From: Photobacterium angustum
GTDB taxonomy: Bacteria; Pseudomonadota; Gammaproteobacteria; Enterobacterales; Vibrionaceae
Assembly: GCF_002954615.1 (NCBI RefSeq)
Contig: NZ_MSCJ01000003.1
Location: forward strand, 558,001-622,000
Length of the DNA: 64,000 bases
Reading direction: 5' to 3'
The translations under genes and the position numbers were made by a program. The notes beneath the pieces are model-generated. The model was given only the letters and a program-made list of their open reading frames with translations. It was not told where the DNA came from and ran no database searches. Below, piece after piece: positions 8,807 to 17,379 of this stretch (its first letter is position 1; each line of letters starts with the position of its first letter).

Positions 8807-9085
8807 ATGCGAAAAACTGATAAAAAACGAGATAATACTATTGTCTCGGTATTAACTCAGGTATGTCACCTTGCTCAAGAACAAGATCAAGGGTTTCAAT
8901 GGTTAACGCATAAAGTGAATTACCAAGATTTTCCAGGCAGTTTAACGGTTACTTGTGTTTATGATGTAATGCCTTCTGATGATGTCAAAAAACAAATGTG
9001 CGAACTCATTCAATCAAGATTGCAACAGCAAGCAATTTTATTGAAAACCCCTGCTCGACAAGTGCTGTTTAAGGTAGAAAAATAG
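8807..9085 (+). CDS. Small conserved-looking hypothetical protein, 92 residues
   Basis: The product MRKTDKKRDNTIVSVLTQVC... is soluble and without motifs I can assign. From memory it resembles small Vibrionaceae proteins with an MRKTDKK start and a WLTHxVNYQDFPGSLTV-like core that databases sometimes label Fis family regulators. No helix-turn-helix is evident, so I do not adopt that name. It lies only 18 bases downstream of a terminator, so it is either read through or has a promoter inside the preceding spacer. The start at ATG 8807 follows a weak GGATGTAGTA site. Confidence 0.7.
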   Translation: MRKTDKKRDNTIVSVLTQVCHLAQEQDQGFQWLTHKVNYQDFPGSLTVTCVYDVMPSDDVKKQMCELIQSRLQQQAILLKTPARQVLFKVEK

Positions 9086-9090
9086 GTTAA

Positions 9091-9124
9091 AAAGCTCGTA
9101 AGGTCCTGGTTTTTACGAGCTTTT
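9091..9124. terminator. Bidirectional terminator between the 92-residue ORF and the ABC ATPase gene
   Basis: An 11-bp stem AAAGCTCGTAA / TTACGAGCTTT flanked by A and T runs between convergent genes. Confidence 0.88.
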
Positions 9125-9143
9125 GTCTTTCGTTACAAATTGT

Positions 9144-9950
9144 TCATTCGTTGTGCATTAATTGTTCGATGATTTCTGCTTTTAAGGCGCTTAAAGCTTT
9201 ATCATTTAGGTTTCTTGGTCGTGACTGATCAATACTAATATCGCTCTGAATGCGCCCAGGGTTACTACTCATAACAATGATACGATCAGCCATTGTGATT
9301 GCTTCATCAATATTATGAGTTACCATTACAATACTTTTAGTTTTGAGGTTATTTGAGTCCCACAATGAAATAATATCATCTCTAAGGCGTGTTGCTGTGA
9401 ACATATCTAGAGATGAAAAAGGTTCATCCATTAACAGAATTTCGGGCTCTACAACAAGTGCTCTTGCTATGCCTACACGTTGTTTCATTCCGCCAGATAA
9501 AGCACTTGGTAAGTTTTCAACCTCTGCTTCTAACCCAATCATTTTGATGGCTTCAATGGCTTTTTTATGGCGAAGTGCAGGTGACATCCCTTGAGCTTCA
9601 AGCCCAAATGCCACATTTTCTTTAACCGTAAGCCAAGGTAATAAAGCATAACTCTGAAAAACCATAGAAATATCACCAACAGGGCCTATCATTGGCACAT
9701 TACAATAATGGACATTCCCTAACGAAGGGGTAATTAGTCCAGCTATGATTCGAAGTAGTGTTGATTTACCTGTACCTGAGCGACCAATAATCGCAACGAT
9801 CTGATTTTCATACAAATTTAAGTTAATGTTGCTGAGCACTGTTTTTTGTTCTGTACCTTGTGTAAAAGTGTGCGTGATCCCGTTTAAGGTCATCATCTCT
9901 GTATCATTTGAGAAGTTGTGCTTGTTAAGTGAAAGTGTTGATTGAGTCAT
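9144..9950 (-). CDS. ABC transporter ATPase, nitrate/sulfonate/taurine type
   Basis: The 268-residue ATPase has Walker A GRSGTGKST at 56-64, Q-loop Gln99, the signature LSGGM at 151-155, Walker B ILLMDEP at 171-177 and switch His212. Overall it fits the SsuB/TauB/NrtD branch, which energises import of small anions or organosulfur compounds. It is the second gene of a two-gene minus-strand unit, starting 46 bases after the double permease stop. No periplasmic binding protein is encoded in the window next to it, so substrate and even direction must be inferred from the family only. A N-terminal extension of about 20 residues precedes the domain. Confidence 0.93.
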   Translation of the reverse strand: MTQSTLSLNKHNFSNDTEMMTLNGITHTFTQGTEQKTVLSNINLNLYENQIVAIIGRSGTGKSTLLRIIAGLITPSLGNVHYCNVPMIGPVGDISMVFQSYALLPWLTVKENVAFGLEAQGMSPALRHKKAIEAIKMIGLEAEVENLPSALSGGMKQRVGIARALVVEPEILLMDEPFSSLDMFTATRLRDDIISLWDSNNLKTKSIVMVTHNIDEAITMADRIIVMSSNPGRIQSDISIDQSRPRNLNDKALSALKAEIIEQLMHNE

Positions 9951-9996
9951 AGTAAGCCTTTAATTTTTTGAGTTATAAGTTCTGGTTAGCATGGCG

Positions 9997-11721
9997 TTAG
10001 GATATTTTGTATTTGCGCTCTGTTATCTTATAAAGTGGATTCCATATAAATACGATACACAAGCCAACTAATACAGACATGGCCACACAGCCTAGTGCTG
10101 CCTGTGGTAATGCATTATCTATTGTGGCTTTAGAGATATAGAAGCCAAGCCCTGAGGTATGAACGGTCGATACTCCCCATTGCAATAGTTCAGCACAGAT
10201 TGCTGAGTTCCAAGCCCCACCTGCGGCACTGATCACCCCGGTTAGAATATAAGGAAATATTGCTGGCAGCATAAAACGTAGCCACCATGTACGGCCTGTT
10301 AACTTAAAGAGTTTTGCTAGTTCAATCATTTCTTGCGGTAAAGTTGTAACGCCAGCAATAACATTAAAAAGTACATACCAAGTTGTGCCCATCATAATCA
10401 ATGGGATGGTCCATAAGTTTAATGATGTATTGGTTGCCATTAATGCAATAGTAACCAATGGAAAAAAGATATTTGGTGGTAATGCTGAGCCTATTTGAAT
10501 GATAGGCTGCGCGATACGAGTTGCTCTAGGGCTCAAACCAATCCAAACACCGACAGGTACGCCAATAACTAAGCTTAATAACATTGCCGCTAATACGCGT
10601 AATGTTGTTTTTGCCATTAGTGGAACCATGGACAAAATTTCATTTTTAGGTACGTAATGCCATAATTCATAAGACCATGTTGTACAAAAATACAGCACAA
10701 TTGCATACCACGATATCACCGAAAATAGTTTTAATGTTTTTGGTAAAGCGTAGCTGCTCCTAGCTGGTAAATAGCGGCGACCACCATTTACAAATATTTC
10801 TGCTGTATTTTTGATAGGGCGAATAATGCGCTTTAGCAATAAAGTGTCGCTTAATACGTTGTAAAACCATGAAGTATTGTGTTTGTGAGTTTTTACCGAT
10901 TCATATTTGAACTTTTCAGACCAACGAACTAACGGACGGAAAAATAGTTGATCGAAAACCATAATGTTTATGATTATGGCGAGCACAGCCCAAATAATCA
11001 TTTTCACATCAGCATTATTTAGAGCAATTTGAATAAACGTTCCCACGCCATGTAAAGGCATATCTTTACCTGATAGTGGAATAATTTCAGCAGCGACAAT
11101 AGCAAACCATGCTGCTGATTGAGAGACCATCGCATTCCAAATTAATCCAGGAATAGTATATGGAAATTCGACTCGCCAAAACTTTTGCCAAGGTGAGAGG
11201 TTAAATAGTTGCGCTGCTTCTTGGATCTCTTTAGGAACGATCCTAAGTGTTTGATAGACTACTAACGCCATATTCCAAGCTTGTCCTGTGAAAACACCAA
11301 AAATAGCAGCGGCCTCTAATCCCATCACACTGTTTGGAAATAAGTTGATAAATATAATCGTAGAAAAAGTAATAAATCCAAGTAAAGGTACTGATTCCAT
11401 AATATTGATAAAAGGTAGAATTATTCGTTCTAAATGTTTATTTTTAGCGGCAGCAACACCTGCTGTGATAGCAAATATAAAAGAAAAGAACATACCAATT
11501 ACAAGCCGCATTGTGGTACGTAACATATCGTAAGGTAACTGAGATAAAGACCCTTTAACTTCTGGTTGAAATTGATCTAAAGAATGGTGCATATCATGCC
11601 AACCATGCTTATAAAGAGTAATAGCGATAATAAAAATAGTAAAAGTAATAATATCTTTACTATTGAGTGAGAAAATAAAAGGCTTATTGTTTTTAAGCTG
11701 CTTTTGTAATGCTAAGGACAT
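9997..11721 (-). CDS. Double-length ABC permease (two fused BPD_transp_1 domains)
   Basis: At 574 residues this is twice the usual SsuC/TauC length. Two permease domains are visible, each with its EAA cytoplasmic loop: EIQEAAQLFNLSPWQKFWRVEF beginning near residue 165 and EMIELAKLFKLTGRTWWLRFML beginning near 464. A polar linker separates them (about 263-325). The halves differ in sequence, so the protein would act as a pseudo-heterodimer with two copies of the ATPase gene product encoded downstream. Such fusions are known in this ABC family. The start is preceded by GGAGGAC on the minus strand, a good ribosome-binding site. It is promoter-proximal in the operon. Substrate unknown. Confidence 0.9.
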   Translation of the reverse strand: MSLALQKQLKNNKPFIFSLNSKDIITFTIFIIAITLYKHGWHDMHHSLDQFQPEVKGSLSQLPYDMLRTTMRLVIGMFFSFIFAITAGVAAAKNKHLERIILPFINIMESVPLLGFITFSTIIFINLFPNSVMGLEAAAIFGVFTGQAWNMALVVYQTLRIVPKEIQEAAQLFNLSPWQKFWRVEFPYTIPGLIWNAMVSQSAAWFAIVAAEIIPLSGKDMPLHGVGTFIQIALNNADVKMIIWAVLAIIINIMVFDQLFFRPLVRWSEKFKYESVKTHKHNTSWFYNVLSDTLLLKRIIRPIKNTAEIFVNGGRRYLPARSSYALPKTLKLFSVISWYAIVLYFCTTWSYELWHYVPKNEILSMVPLMAKTTLRVLAAMLLSLVIGVPVGVWIGLSPRATRIAQPIIQIGSALPPNIFFPLVTIALMATNTSLNLWTIPLIMMGTTWYVLFNVIAGVTTLPQEMIELAKLFKLTGRTWWLRFMLPAIFPYILTGVISAAGGAWNSAICAELLQWGVSTVHTSGLGFYISKATIDNALPQAALGCVAMSVLVGLCIVFIWNPLYKITERKYKIS

Positions 11722-12387
11722 GAAAAGTCCTCCATAAATATCATGGATATAGTATGAGTAATATCAATTATAAAAAGAATATTACAATATAATGAATATT
11801 TAGGTTGAAAACGAAAATATATTTTAAAGATGAAAACTGCTTAGTAATGAGTCATATTTATTACAGTCGACAACAGATGCTTAAAACTCATTTAAAGCAT
11901 TGAATATCAACTAGAAAATATGACATCGCATAAAGCTAGTCTTTTTTATGGGTGGTGGTTGTAATGAAAAGTAACGAACCATGATGTAACTCCATTTTTT
12001 CAATGGATTAATACAATGCAGTAAAGCAGTTATAAAAGGGGGAAGTTATTTTAGTATCTACAAGGAGGCTGTAGAGGAGTTGAAAGTGTTTTCATCTTTT
12101 TCTCCTAAAATATCTTTAGTTAATAGTAATTAATGTGTCTTGCTGTTTACGCTGGTCATAATAGTATGGATAAGAATAATGTAAACCTTTTTTATCAACT
12201 AAATTAAAGTTACGTATTTTCATTCAAGTTATATTCAGATATAAAAGTGAAAGATATATTAATAAATTACGTTGATTACGGCTTATAAAAGCAATATTTG
12301 ATTGTTAATTAAATATAATAAGTAAGGTTTATTGGTAAGCGAAATTAAGTTTTTAATAACTAATAATTGTTATATTTTAAAAGATGT
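11722..12387. other. Long AT-rich intergenic region upstream of the ABC operon
   Basis: Over 650 bases with no credible gene. It must carry the ABC operon promoter (leftward). Only short hairpins (for example CCATT...AATGG near 11990) were seen, and no recognisable regulator site. Confidence 0.45.
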
Positions 12388-12421
12388 AAAAAAGCCCACA
12401 ATGAAAGAGGCATTGAGGGCT
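12388..12421 (-). terminator. Intrinsic terminator of corA
   Basis: On the minus strand, AGCCC-x-CAATG pairs with CATTG-x-GGGCT (one central mismatch) and is followed by six T. It lies about 35 bases after the corA stop. Confidence 0.82.
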
Positions 12422-12456
12422 AGTGTTTTCGTTATAGTTATATTCAGGTTTACTTG

Positions 12457-13407
12457 CTATAACCAACCTTTACGTTTGAAGTAAAGGTAAGGCGCAAGAG
12501 CTGCTAACACCATCAGCAATAGAGCATAGGGGTAACCTAATTTCCAGTGAAGTTCCGGCATAAACTCAAAGTTCATTCCATAGCTTGATGCCACCAGTGT
12601 TGGTGGGAGGAATACGACAGACACAACAGAGAATATTTTAATGATACGGTTTTGCTCGATATTAATAAAACCCATAGCGGCATCCATTAGGAAGTTAACC
12701 TTTTGGAACAGAGACTCATTGTGTGGCAGTAATGATTCAATATCGCGTAATACTTCACGTGCCTGTTCAAGTTCATTAGCCGGTAAACGGGCTTTTCGAA
12801 CTAAAAAGCTTAGTGCACGTTGGGTGTCCATTAAACATAAGCGGATTTTCCATCCAGCGTCTTCTTGCTCTGCAAGATTAGATAAGGCCTTGTCGAAGTG
12901 TTCGCCCGGTTTACCACCTAAAATGACTTTACCTATTGACTCTAATGCGCTGTAAATGTCTTCAATAACATCAGCCAGTTGCTCAATTTTTGTTTCAAAT
13001 AGATCTAACAGCAATTCATAAGCGTTACCTTGTTGTAAATGTTGAGTACGTGCTCGCATTCGGTAAAGACGAAATGCAGGTAATTCACGCTCACGTAAGG
13101 TAAATAAGCGACCATCACGGATGGTAAAAGCCACTGTTGAGTTATTGGCATAATCTTCAGCATCTTCATAATAGAAGAATGAGTGAATATGAAGACCGTC
13201 TTCATCTTCAAAAAAACGCGCGCTAGCCTCAATATCTTCAAGTTCAGGGCGAGTTGCTAACTCTTGACCTAACTCTAGTTGAACGCGATCTCGTTCTTCT
13301 TCATTGGGTTCGATAAGATCAACCCATAATGCAGATGAAATGGGATCTTGTGCTTCCAAATCTAAACGTTGTAAACGGAAATCGTTTAATTTAAAGGCGT
13401 TCAGCAT
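12457..13407 (-). CDS. corA: CorA-type magnesium/divalent cation channel
   Basis: The 316-residue protein begins [20 protein letters not shown]. It has the long acidic and helical cytosolic domain, then two C-terminal membrane segments. The hallmark motif YGMNFEF is at 276-282, with the GMN selectivity filter at 277-279, and a basic tail KRKGWL follows. CorA forms a pentameric inner-membrane Mg2+ channel, also passing Co2+ and Ni2+. The length and C-terminus are normal for gammaproteobacterial CorA. It is monocistronic with its own terminator. The upstream leader (13408 on) contains an RNA-like structure, described separately, that could mediate control. Confidence 0.96.
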   Translation of the reverse strand: MLNAFKLNDFRLQRLDLEAQDPISSALWVDLIEPNEEERDRVQLELGQELATRPELEDIEASARFFEDEDGLHIHSFFYYEDAEDYANNSTVAFTIRDGRLFTLRERELPAFRLYRMRARTQHLQQGNAYELLLDLFETKIEQLADVIEDIYSALESIGKVILGGKPGEHFDKALSNLAEQEDAGWKIRLCLMDTQRALSFLVRKARLPANELEQAREVLRDIESLLPHNESLFQKVNFLMDAAMGFINIEQNRIIKIFSVVSVVFLPPTLVASSYGMNFEFMPELHWKLGYPYALLLMVLAALAPYLYFKRKGWL

Positions 13408-13948
13408 GTTTTATATCTCAAATAATAGACAACACTTTAAAGCATGATTTGAAGTTCAATGAATACAACTTCTACCAATAGAAAACTGGCGTAATAAGAT
13501 TTTAAACAGAGGCACGAAAATAAGAGGTGGTGCATGTTGGCAGCTAAGTACTGTCAACTCACATGTCATAAAAAGGAGGACAGCTTAACAGGAAAAAATC
13601 TCAATCCAGTATCGACTGGGTATGTTCAAAACGGTGTCCTCTCAAATAATGGTGAGCGGATATTACGCCTGACAACCCAAGTCAGCAACTTGCGCTATTG
13701 CAACATTAGATTTGCACTAAGATAAGTTAGGTAAATGGTTTGTTCAGCGTTGATTCAGGAAGGTTGTTCTGATCTGATAATCAGTGGGGCTGTGGTTGGT
13801 GTTATTTAGAGAGGTGCTTTCTATACTAACGCTAGGATGTTAATAAGGGATTATGGTAAAGAATAAAGCCTTCTTCTAACACGGAAACCGCGAAGAAAAA
13901 GGCAATATCAACTTATGCTTGTAACAACATTAATATTTAATCAAGAAC
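13408..13948. other. Spacer between guaC and corA; possible structured corA leader
   Basis: This 541-base region has no gene I trust. On the minus strand (corA sense) GAGGACA (13641-13635) can pair with TGTCCTC (13582-13576), followed by five T. Inside is the hairpin CCAGT-CGAT-ACTGG (13619-13606). That arrangement could be a leader RNA ending in a terminator about 165 bases before corA. A 63-codon plus-strand ORF (13534-13725) also overlaps here but looks fortuitous. Confidence 0.35.
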
Positions 13949-14992
13949 TCACTCTTTACCATATACGTTGTTTTCTTGCTCTTGTACTCGAATAAATGTC
14001 GTACGCTTAGTTAGCTCTTTAAGCTGCGCAGCACCGACATAAGTACATGTTGAGCGGACACCACCCATAATATCTTGGATTGTGTTTTCAACAGGGCCAC
14101 GGTAAGGAAGCAATACAGTTTTACCTTCTGCTGCACGGTACTTCGCCACGCCACCTGAGTGCTTGTCCATTGCACTTTGGCTCGACATGCCGTAGAACTT
14201 CATGAATGTTTTGCCATCTTGCTCGATAAGCTCGCCGCCGCTTTCATCGTGCGCCGCTAACATACCACCAAGCATAACGAAATCAGCACCGCCACCGAAA
14301 GCTTTTGCTACGTCGCCAGCACATGAACAGCCACCATCACCGATGATACGACCACCAAGACCATGCGCAGCATCTGCACACTCAATGATGGCGGATAGTT
14401 GAGGATAGCCAACACCCGTTTTTACACGTGTTGTACATACAGAGCCCGGGCCAATACCCACTTTTACAATATCGGCACCTGCAAGAATCAGCTCTTCAAC
14501 CATATCGCCTGTAACAACGTTACCAGCACTGATCACTTTATCTGGAAATTCAGCACGTACTTTTTCAACATACTCAACAAGGTGCTCAGAGTAGCCATTC
14601 GCAATGTCAATACAGATGAAAATGAGATCATCTGTCATTGCCATGATGTCTTTAGTTTTTTGGAAATCAGCGTCAGAAGTGCCAGTAGAAACCATGGCAT
14701 TATTCAGAACAGAGGCGTCGTTGTTGTTAATAAAGTCAGCCCATTGTTCAACAGTGTAGTGTTTATGAACTGCTGTCATAACATTGTGTTTTGATAAGGA
14801 TTTAACCATTTCAAAGCTACCAACAGAGTCCATGTTTGCAGCAATAATGGGTACACCAGACCATTGACGACCACTATGTTTGAATGTAAAATCGCGGGTT
14901 AATTCAACTTGAGAGCGACTTTTTAAGGTTGAACGTTTTGGACGAAACAGTACATCTTTAAAGCCCAATTTCAAGTCTTGTTCGATACGCAT
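13949..14992 (-). CDS. guaC: GMP reductase
   Basis: The 347-residue enzyme should reduce GMP to IMP and ammonia with NADPH in the purine salvage pathway. The sequence [20 protein letters not shown] is the standard start. The catalytic loop [12 protein letters not shown] carries Cys186, the thioimidate nucleophile, and a glycine-rich phosphate-binding region [25 protein letters not shown] follows. There is no CBS insertion, which distinguishes it from IMP dehydrogenase. The length equals that of E. coli GuaC. A ribosome-binding site AAGGAATAACC precedes the ATG. An unusual promoter/hairpin element lies 90-150 bases upstream. Confidence 0.97.
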   Translation of the reverse strand: MRIEQDLKLGFKDVLFRPKRSTLKSRSQVELTRDFTFKHSGRQWSGVPIIAANMDSVGSFEMVKSLSKHNVMTAVHKHYTVEQWADFINNNDASVLNNAMVSTGTSDADFQKTKDIMAMTDDLIFICIDIANGYSEHLVEYVEKVRAEFPDKVISAGNVVTGDMVEELILAGADIVKVGIGPGSVCTTRVKTGVGYPQLSAIIECADAAHGLGGRIIGDGGCSCAGDVAKAFGGGADFVMLGGMLAAHDESGGELIEQDGKTFMKFYGMSSQSAMDKHSGGVAKYRAAEGKTVLLPYRGPVENTIQDIMGGVRSTCTYVGAAQLKELTKRTTFIRVQEQENNVYGKE

Positions 14993-15077
14993 GGTTATTC
15001 CTTAAACTTATCTTATCGAATGCTGCTCAACGAAATTTTTACTGGCAGGTAAACATTTTCGCCTTGTGAGCAGGCAC

Positions 15078-15144
15078 AAAAAAACCGGAGCGTTGGCAGA
15101 CGCTCCGGTTTTCAACATTATAGGAAGCAAATTTTCAAAAACAA
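15078..15144 (-). promoter_or_regulatory. guaC promoter with a terminator-like hairpin at the predicted transcript 5' end
   Basis: On the minus strand, TTGTTT (15144-15139), a 16-base spacer and TATAAT (15122-15117) form a good sigma-70 promoter pointing at guaC. About 4 bases later comes a perfect 13-bp GC-rich stem, AAAACCGGAGCGT (15112-15100 read leftward) and its complement (15093-15081), with a 6-base loop. It is followed by seven T (15084-15078). This is a canonical terminator placed almost at the predicted start site and some 86 bases before the guaC ATG. It could attenuate guaC or protect its 5' end. Confidence 0.6.
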
Positions 15145-15384
15145 GCCTATAAATGTAAATAAATGTGTATTTGTGAAGATAAATTAAGATAAAACTAGCC
15201 TGATTTACTATCAAAGTAATACTTTTTATAAACTTTTCGCTTCCATTCTTGGTAAATCCTTGCATAATTTCCTGCGAAGTTTGTACTGATAAAAATAAAA
15301 TTTAAAATAATTCGTATCTTTAAAATGAGAAGCTATTCTTAAAAGGTGGCCAGTTTGTAAAGCTATCTTTTTCTACGAAGGGTT
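15145..15384. other. AT-rich spacer between guaC promoter and the 15385 gene
   Basis: Together with the guaC leader this gives about 390 gene-free bases. No further feature is evident. The small minus-strand ORFs here are overlapped by the guaC promoter and look spurious. Confidence 0.4.
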
Positions 15385-15756
15385 GTGGGAAGGTTTAATT
15401 TGTTGAAGAAAAGAAAGGTAAGGAAAGTTTTTCCTCTCGATTTTTACGGGGAAGATGGAAGTTGGCGTTTCATCATTCGGGCAGAGCAGCCTGAAGAGAT
15501 CATTGATGCAATGTATTGGCGTGCTTATATTTCTTGTCATCGTAAAGATTTTGATTTGTTGCATATGGCGTGTGATAAATTTAACTACAAATATAACTAC
15601 TCATCATCTGATTCTTCTGAAATACACTATGGTTTAGGCGGAACACCGTTGCGTGTCAATATGATGGGGCCTATCGTGTTGATGTCGACAATCCGAGATA
15701 AAGTGATTAACGTTACAGCTGATGGTACGGATATAGCAGCACAAGCTGTCGCTTAA
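15385..15756 (+). CDS. Hypothetical protein, about 120 residues, non-ATG start
   Basis: I do not recognise the family. The soluble product contains GSWRFIIRAEQPEEIIDAMYWRAYISCHRKDFD, and later YGLGGTPLRVNMMGPIVLMSTIRDKVINVTADGTD, which looks like an alternating strand/helix fold rather than random translation. GTG at 15385 opens the frame. The motif GGGAAGG (15387-15393) sits 6 bases before TTG at 15400, so TTG 15400 is an equally good start. A strong terminator directly follows. It is a convergent neighbour of the AraC gene. Confidence 0.7.
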   Translation: MGRFNLLKKRKVRKVFPLDFYGEDGSWRFIIRAEQPEEIIDAMYWRAYISCHRKDFDLLHMACDKFNYKYNYSSSDSSEIHYGLGGTPLRVNMMGPIVLMSTIRDKVINVTADGTDIAAQAVA

Positions 15757-15775
15757 AATTAATGATTAAAATTGA

Positions 15776-15812
15776 AAAAACGTTAAATAACTGAGTTGTT
15801 TAACGTTTTTTT
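15776..15812. terminator. Bidirectional terminator between the 15385 gene and the AraC gene
   Basis: Stem AAAAACGTTAAATAAC / GTTGTTTAACGTTTTT (one G-T pair, loop TGA) flanked by A and T runs. Confidence 0.85.
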
Positions 15813-15823
15813 GTATCCGCTAT

Positions 15824-16837
15824 TTATGATTTTTGTTTTTCTAGTAAACGCTGCTGATATTGTATTGGCGTTACCCCTCGATTTCTTTGAAAGGCTTTGT
15901 TAAAGCTTTGGACATTTTTATAACTTAAATTCGCCGCGATCTCTGTTATGGGCAGCCCGCGTTGCATGTACTTTATTGCAATGTTACATAATACATAGTT
16001 AGTGGTATCGGTGAATGTCCAGCCAAAGCGGTGCAATCGTCGTTGCAGCTGTTGCTTTGATAAGTCTAAACGTTGTGCAATAAAATTGAGATTAGGGTAC
16101 TGGTAGTAGCGTGAATAATTGATCAACTCAAACATCAATTTTGCGGTATCAGTCGGTTGTGGCATGTTTAAAAAATCATCAAGTTGTAAATTTGACATTA
16201 ACATGGGTTTTTTGAATTTAAGCACACGATTATCGACATGCTCTAATACTGACATAGGCAGCCAAACTTGGGTTGAATGTGCGTTCCAGCGAATAGGGCA
16301 TTGAAAATAATCATTGATAGCTGAGTTGTGGGTTTCAGTGGCATTTAGTTGGATCTTTAATGGAGTGAAGTCGTCACCCAAATACTCACGAATTGTTTGA
16401 ACAAATAAGATAGCTACTCGCAAATTATCATGCAGCCCTCCTCGTCCTTTAGAGTAAGGGTTGTGATAAGTCCACTTTAATATATTGCCCGAGAGTTCGC
16501 TGTGGTATGACGCACCACTTTGCAAGCATGATAAACCATAGTTGATTCGTCTCAGTGCTAATGGCAAATCGGGGCAACTTAAATACCATTCTCCTAATCC
16601 TCCCATTTGTTCAAATGTTATCTCTTTAGCCAGCTTTACCATGTAAGAGGAGTCATCGGTGAGTTGTTCTATACGTTCTAACCAAGCTAAATAATCATTA
16701 AAAGGGAGCAGCGACATGCTTTCTTTAAGCAATAAATCTGGCACTTCAAGGTGGCTGAATGAAAGGTCGTAGTGCTTTATGAGTGCACTATTGAGAGGCT
16801 TGATAAATAAGGTTCTTATAAAAGCAATATCTAACAT
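15824..16837 (-). CDS. AraC family transcriptional regulator
   Basis: The 337-residue protein starts with an arabinose-binding-like regulatory domain of the PF12625 type (about 1-220; DLPLALRRINYGLSCLQSG). It ends in the paired helix-turn-helix DNA-binding domain of AraC proteins (about 235-330), containing LPITEIAANLSYKNVQSFNKAFQRNRGVTPIQYQ. This OruR/Cfa-regulator-like group typically responds to amphipathic or small organic ligands. It is divergent from the membrane pair at 17008-18595, with 170 bases between, so that pair is its most likely target. The ligand is unknown. Confidence 0.9.
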   Translation of the reverse strand: MLDIAFIRTLFIKPLNSALIKHYDLSFSHLEVPDLLLKESMSLLPFNDYLAWLERIEQLTDDSSYMVKLAKEITFEQMGGLGEWYLSCPDLPLALRRINYGLSCLQSGASYHSELSGNILKWTYHNPYSKGRGGLHDNLRVAILFVQTIREYLGDDFTPLKIQLNATETHNSAINDYFQCPIRWNAHSTQVWLPMSVLEHVDNRVLKFKKPMLMSNLQLDDFLNMPQPTDTAKLMFELINYSRYYQYPNLNFIAQRLDLSKQQLQRRLHRFGWTFTDTTNYVLCNIAIKYMQRGLPITEIAANLSYKNVQSFNKAFQRNRGVTPIQYQQRLLEKQKS

Positions 16838-17007
16838 GTTAGCAGGCCGATAAAAAGCGTGGAATGGATAGAATATATCAAATAATAGCTATAAATGATA
16901 TTTTCAATCTGCTTTTGTTTCTCAATACAAAAAATTACTCACAATGAACTCAATTAATAACGCTAATCCGTTAAATAAGAATAATGACTAAATAACCGGA
17001 GAATTTA

Positions 17008-17379
17008 ATGAGTTTATTTAGTATGCCTTTCACTGGCACGAACATAGATACGGTATTACATATTGTTGCAGGTGTTGTCTTGATTGGCACGATTGCAGCT
17101 ATTGGTATTGGTTTTTGGAAACTTCATGAATTACCTATTCATAAAGCATCCAGTAGTGAACATCACCAAATAGGATTAATTACAGCGTTAACCTGGATAG
17201 GCTTCATCTGGCATTGGGTATGGGTACTTGCAGTGATTATTGCTTTCGTTGATGGAGAGCAAGCATTGAAGCGATTACGTGATATCTGGCATGGCGATAG
17301 TCTTAATACAAAAACTGATGGTGTAGATAATGATTCATCTTTAGTGCCACAAACAAAAGAGGAGCAGACGAATGCTTGA
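17008..17379 (+). CDS. DUF3302 inner-membrane protein (YiaW-like)
   Basis: The 123-residue protein has two predicted membrane helices (about 15-38 and 55-80) with WHW and FVDGEQALKRLRDIWHGD motifs between and after. E. coli YiaW belongs to this family and is likewise encoded next to an HlyD-type adaptor (YiaV). Its stop overlaps the start of the next gene by 8 bases, indicating translational coupling. A hydrophilic tail of about 30 residues follows. The molecular role of DUF3302 is not known. It may anchor or replace a pump partner for the adaptor. Confidence 0.85.
   Translation: MSLFSMPFTGTNIDTVLHIVAGVVLIGTIAAIGIGFWKLHELPIHKASSSEHHQIGLITALTWIGFIWHWVWVLAVIIAFVDGEQALKRLRDIWHGDSLNTKTDGVDNDSSLVPQTKEEQTNA

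Noticed and set aside
8807..9085. Fis-family regulator label for the 92-residue protein
   Set aside because: No Fis-type helix-turn-helix is visible, so it was left as hypothetical.
13534..13725. 63-codon ORF with a fair ribosome-binding site (GAGGTGG)
   Set aside because: The translation has no recognisable pattern, and the same bases form a possible corA leader on the other strand. It is not reliable as a gene.
15008..15265. 85-codon minus-strand ORF upstream of guaC
   Set aside because: It runs across the guaC promoter and terminator hairpin, so it is most likely fortuitous.
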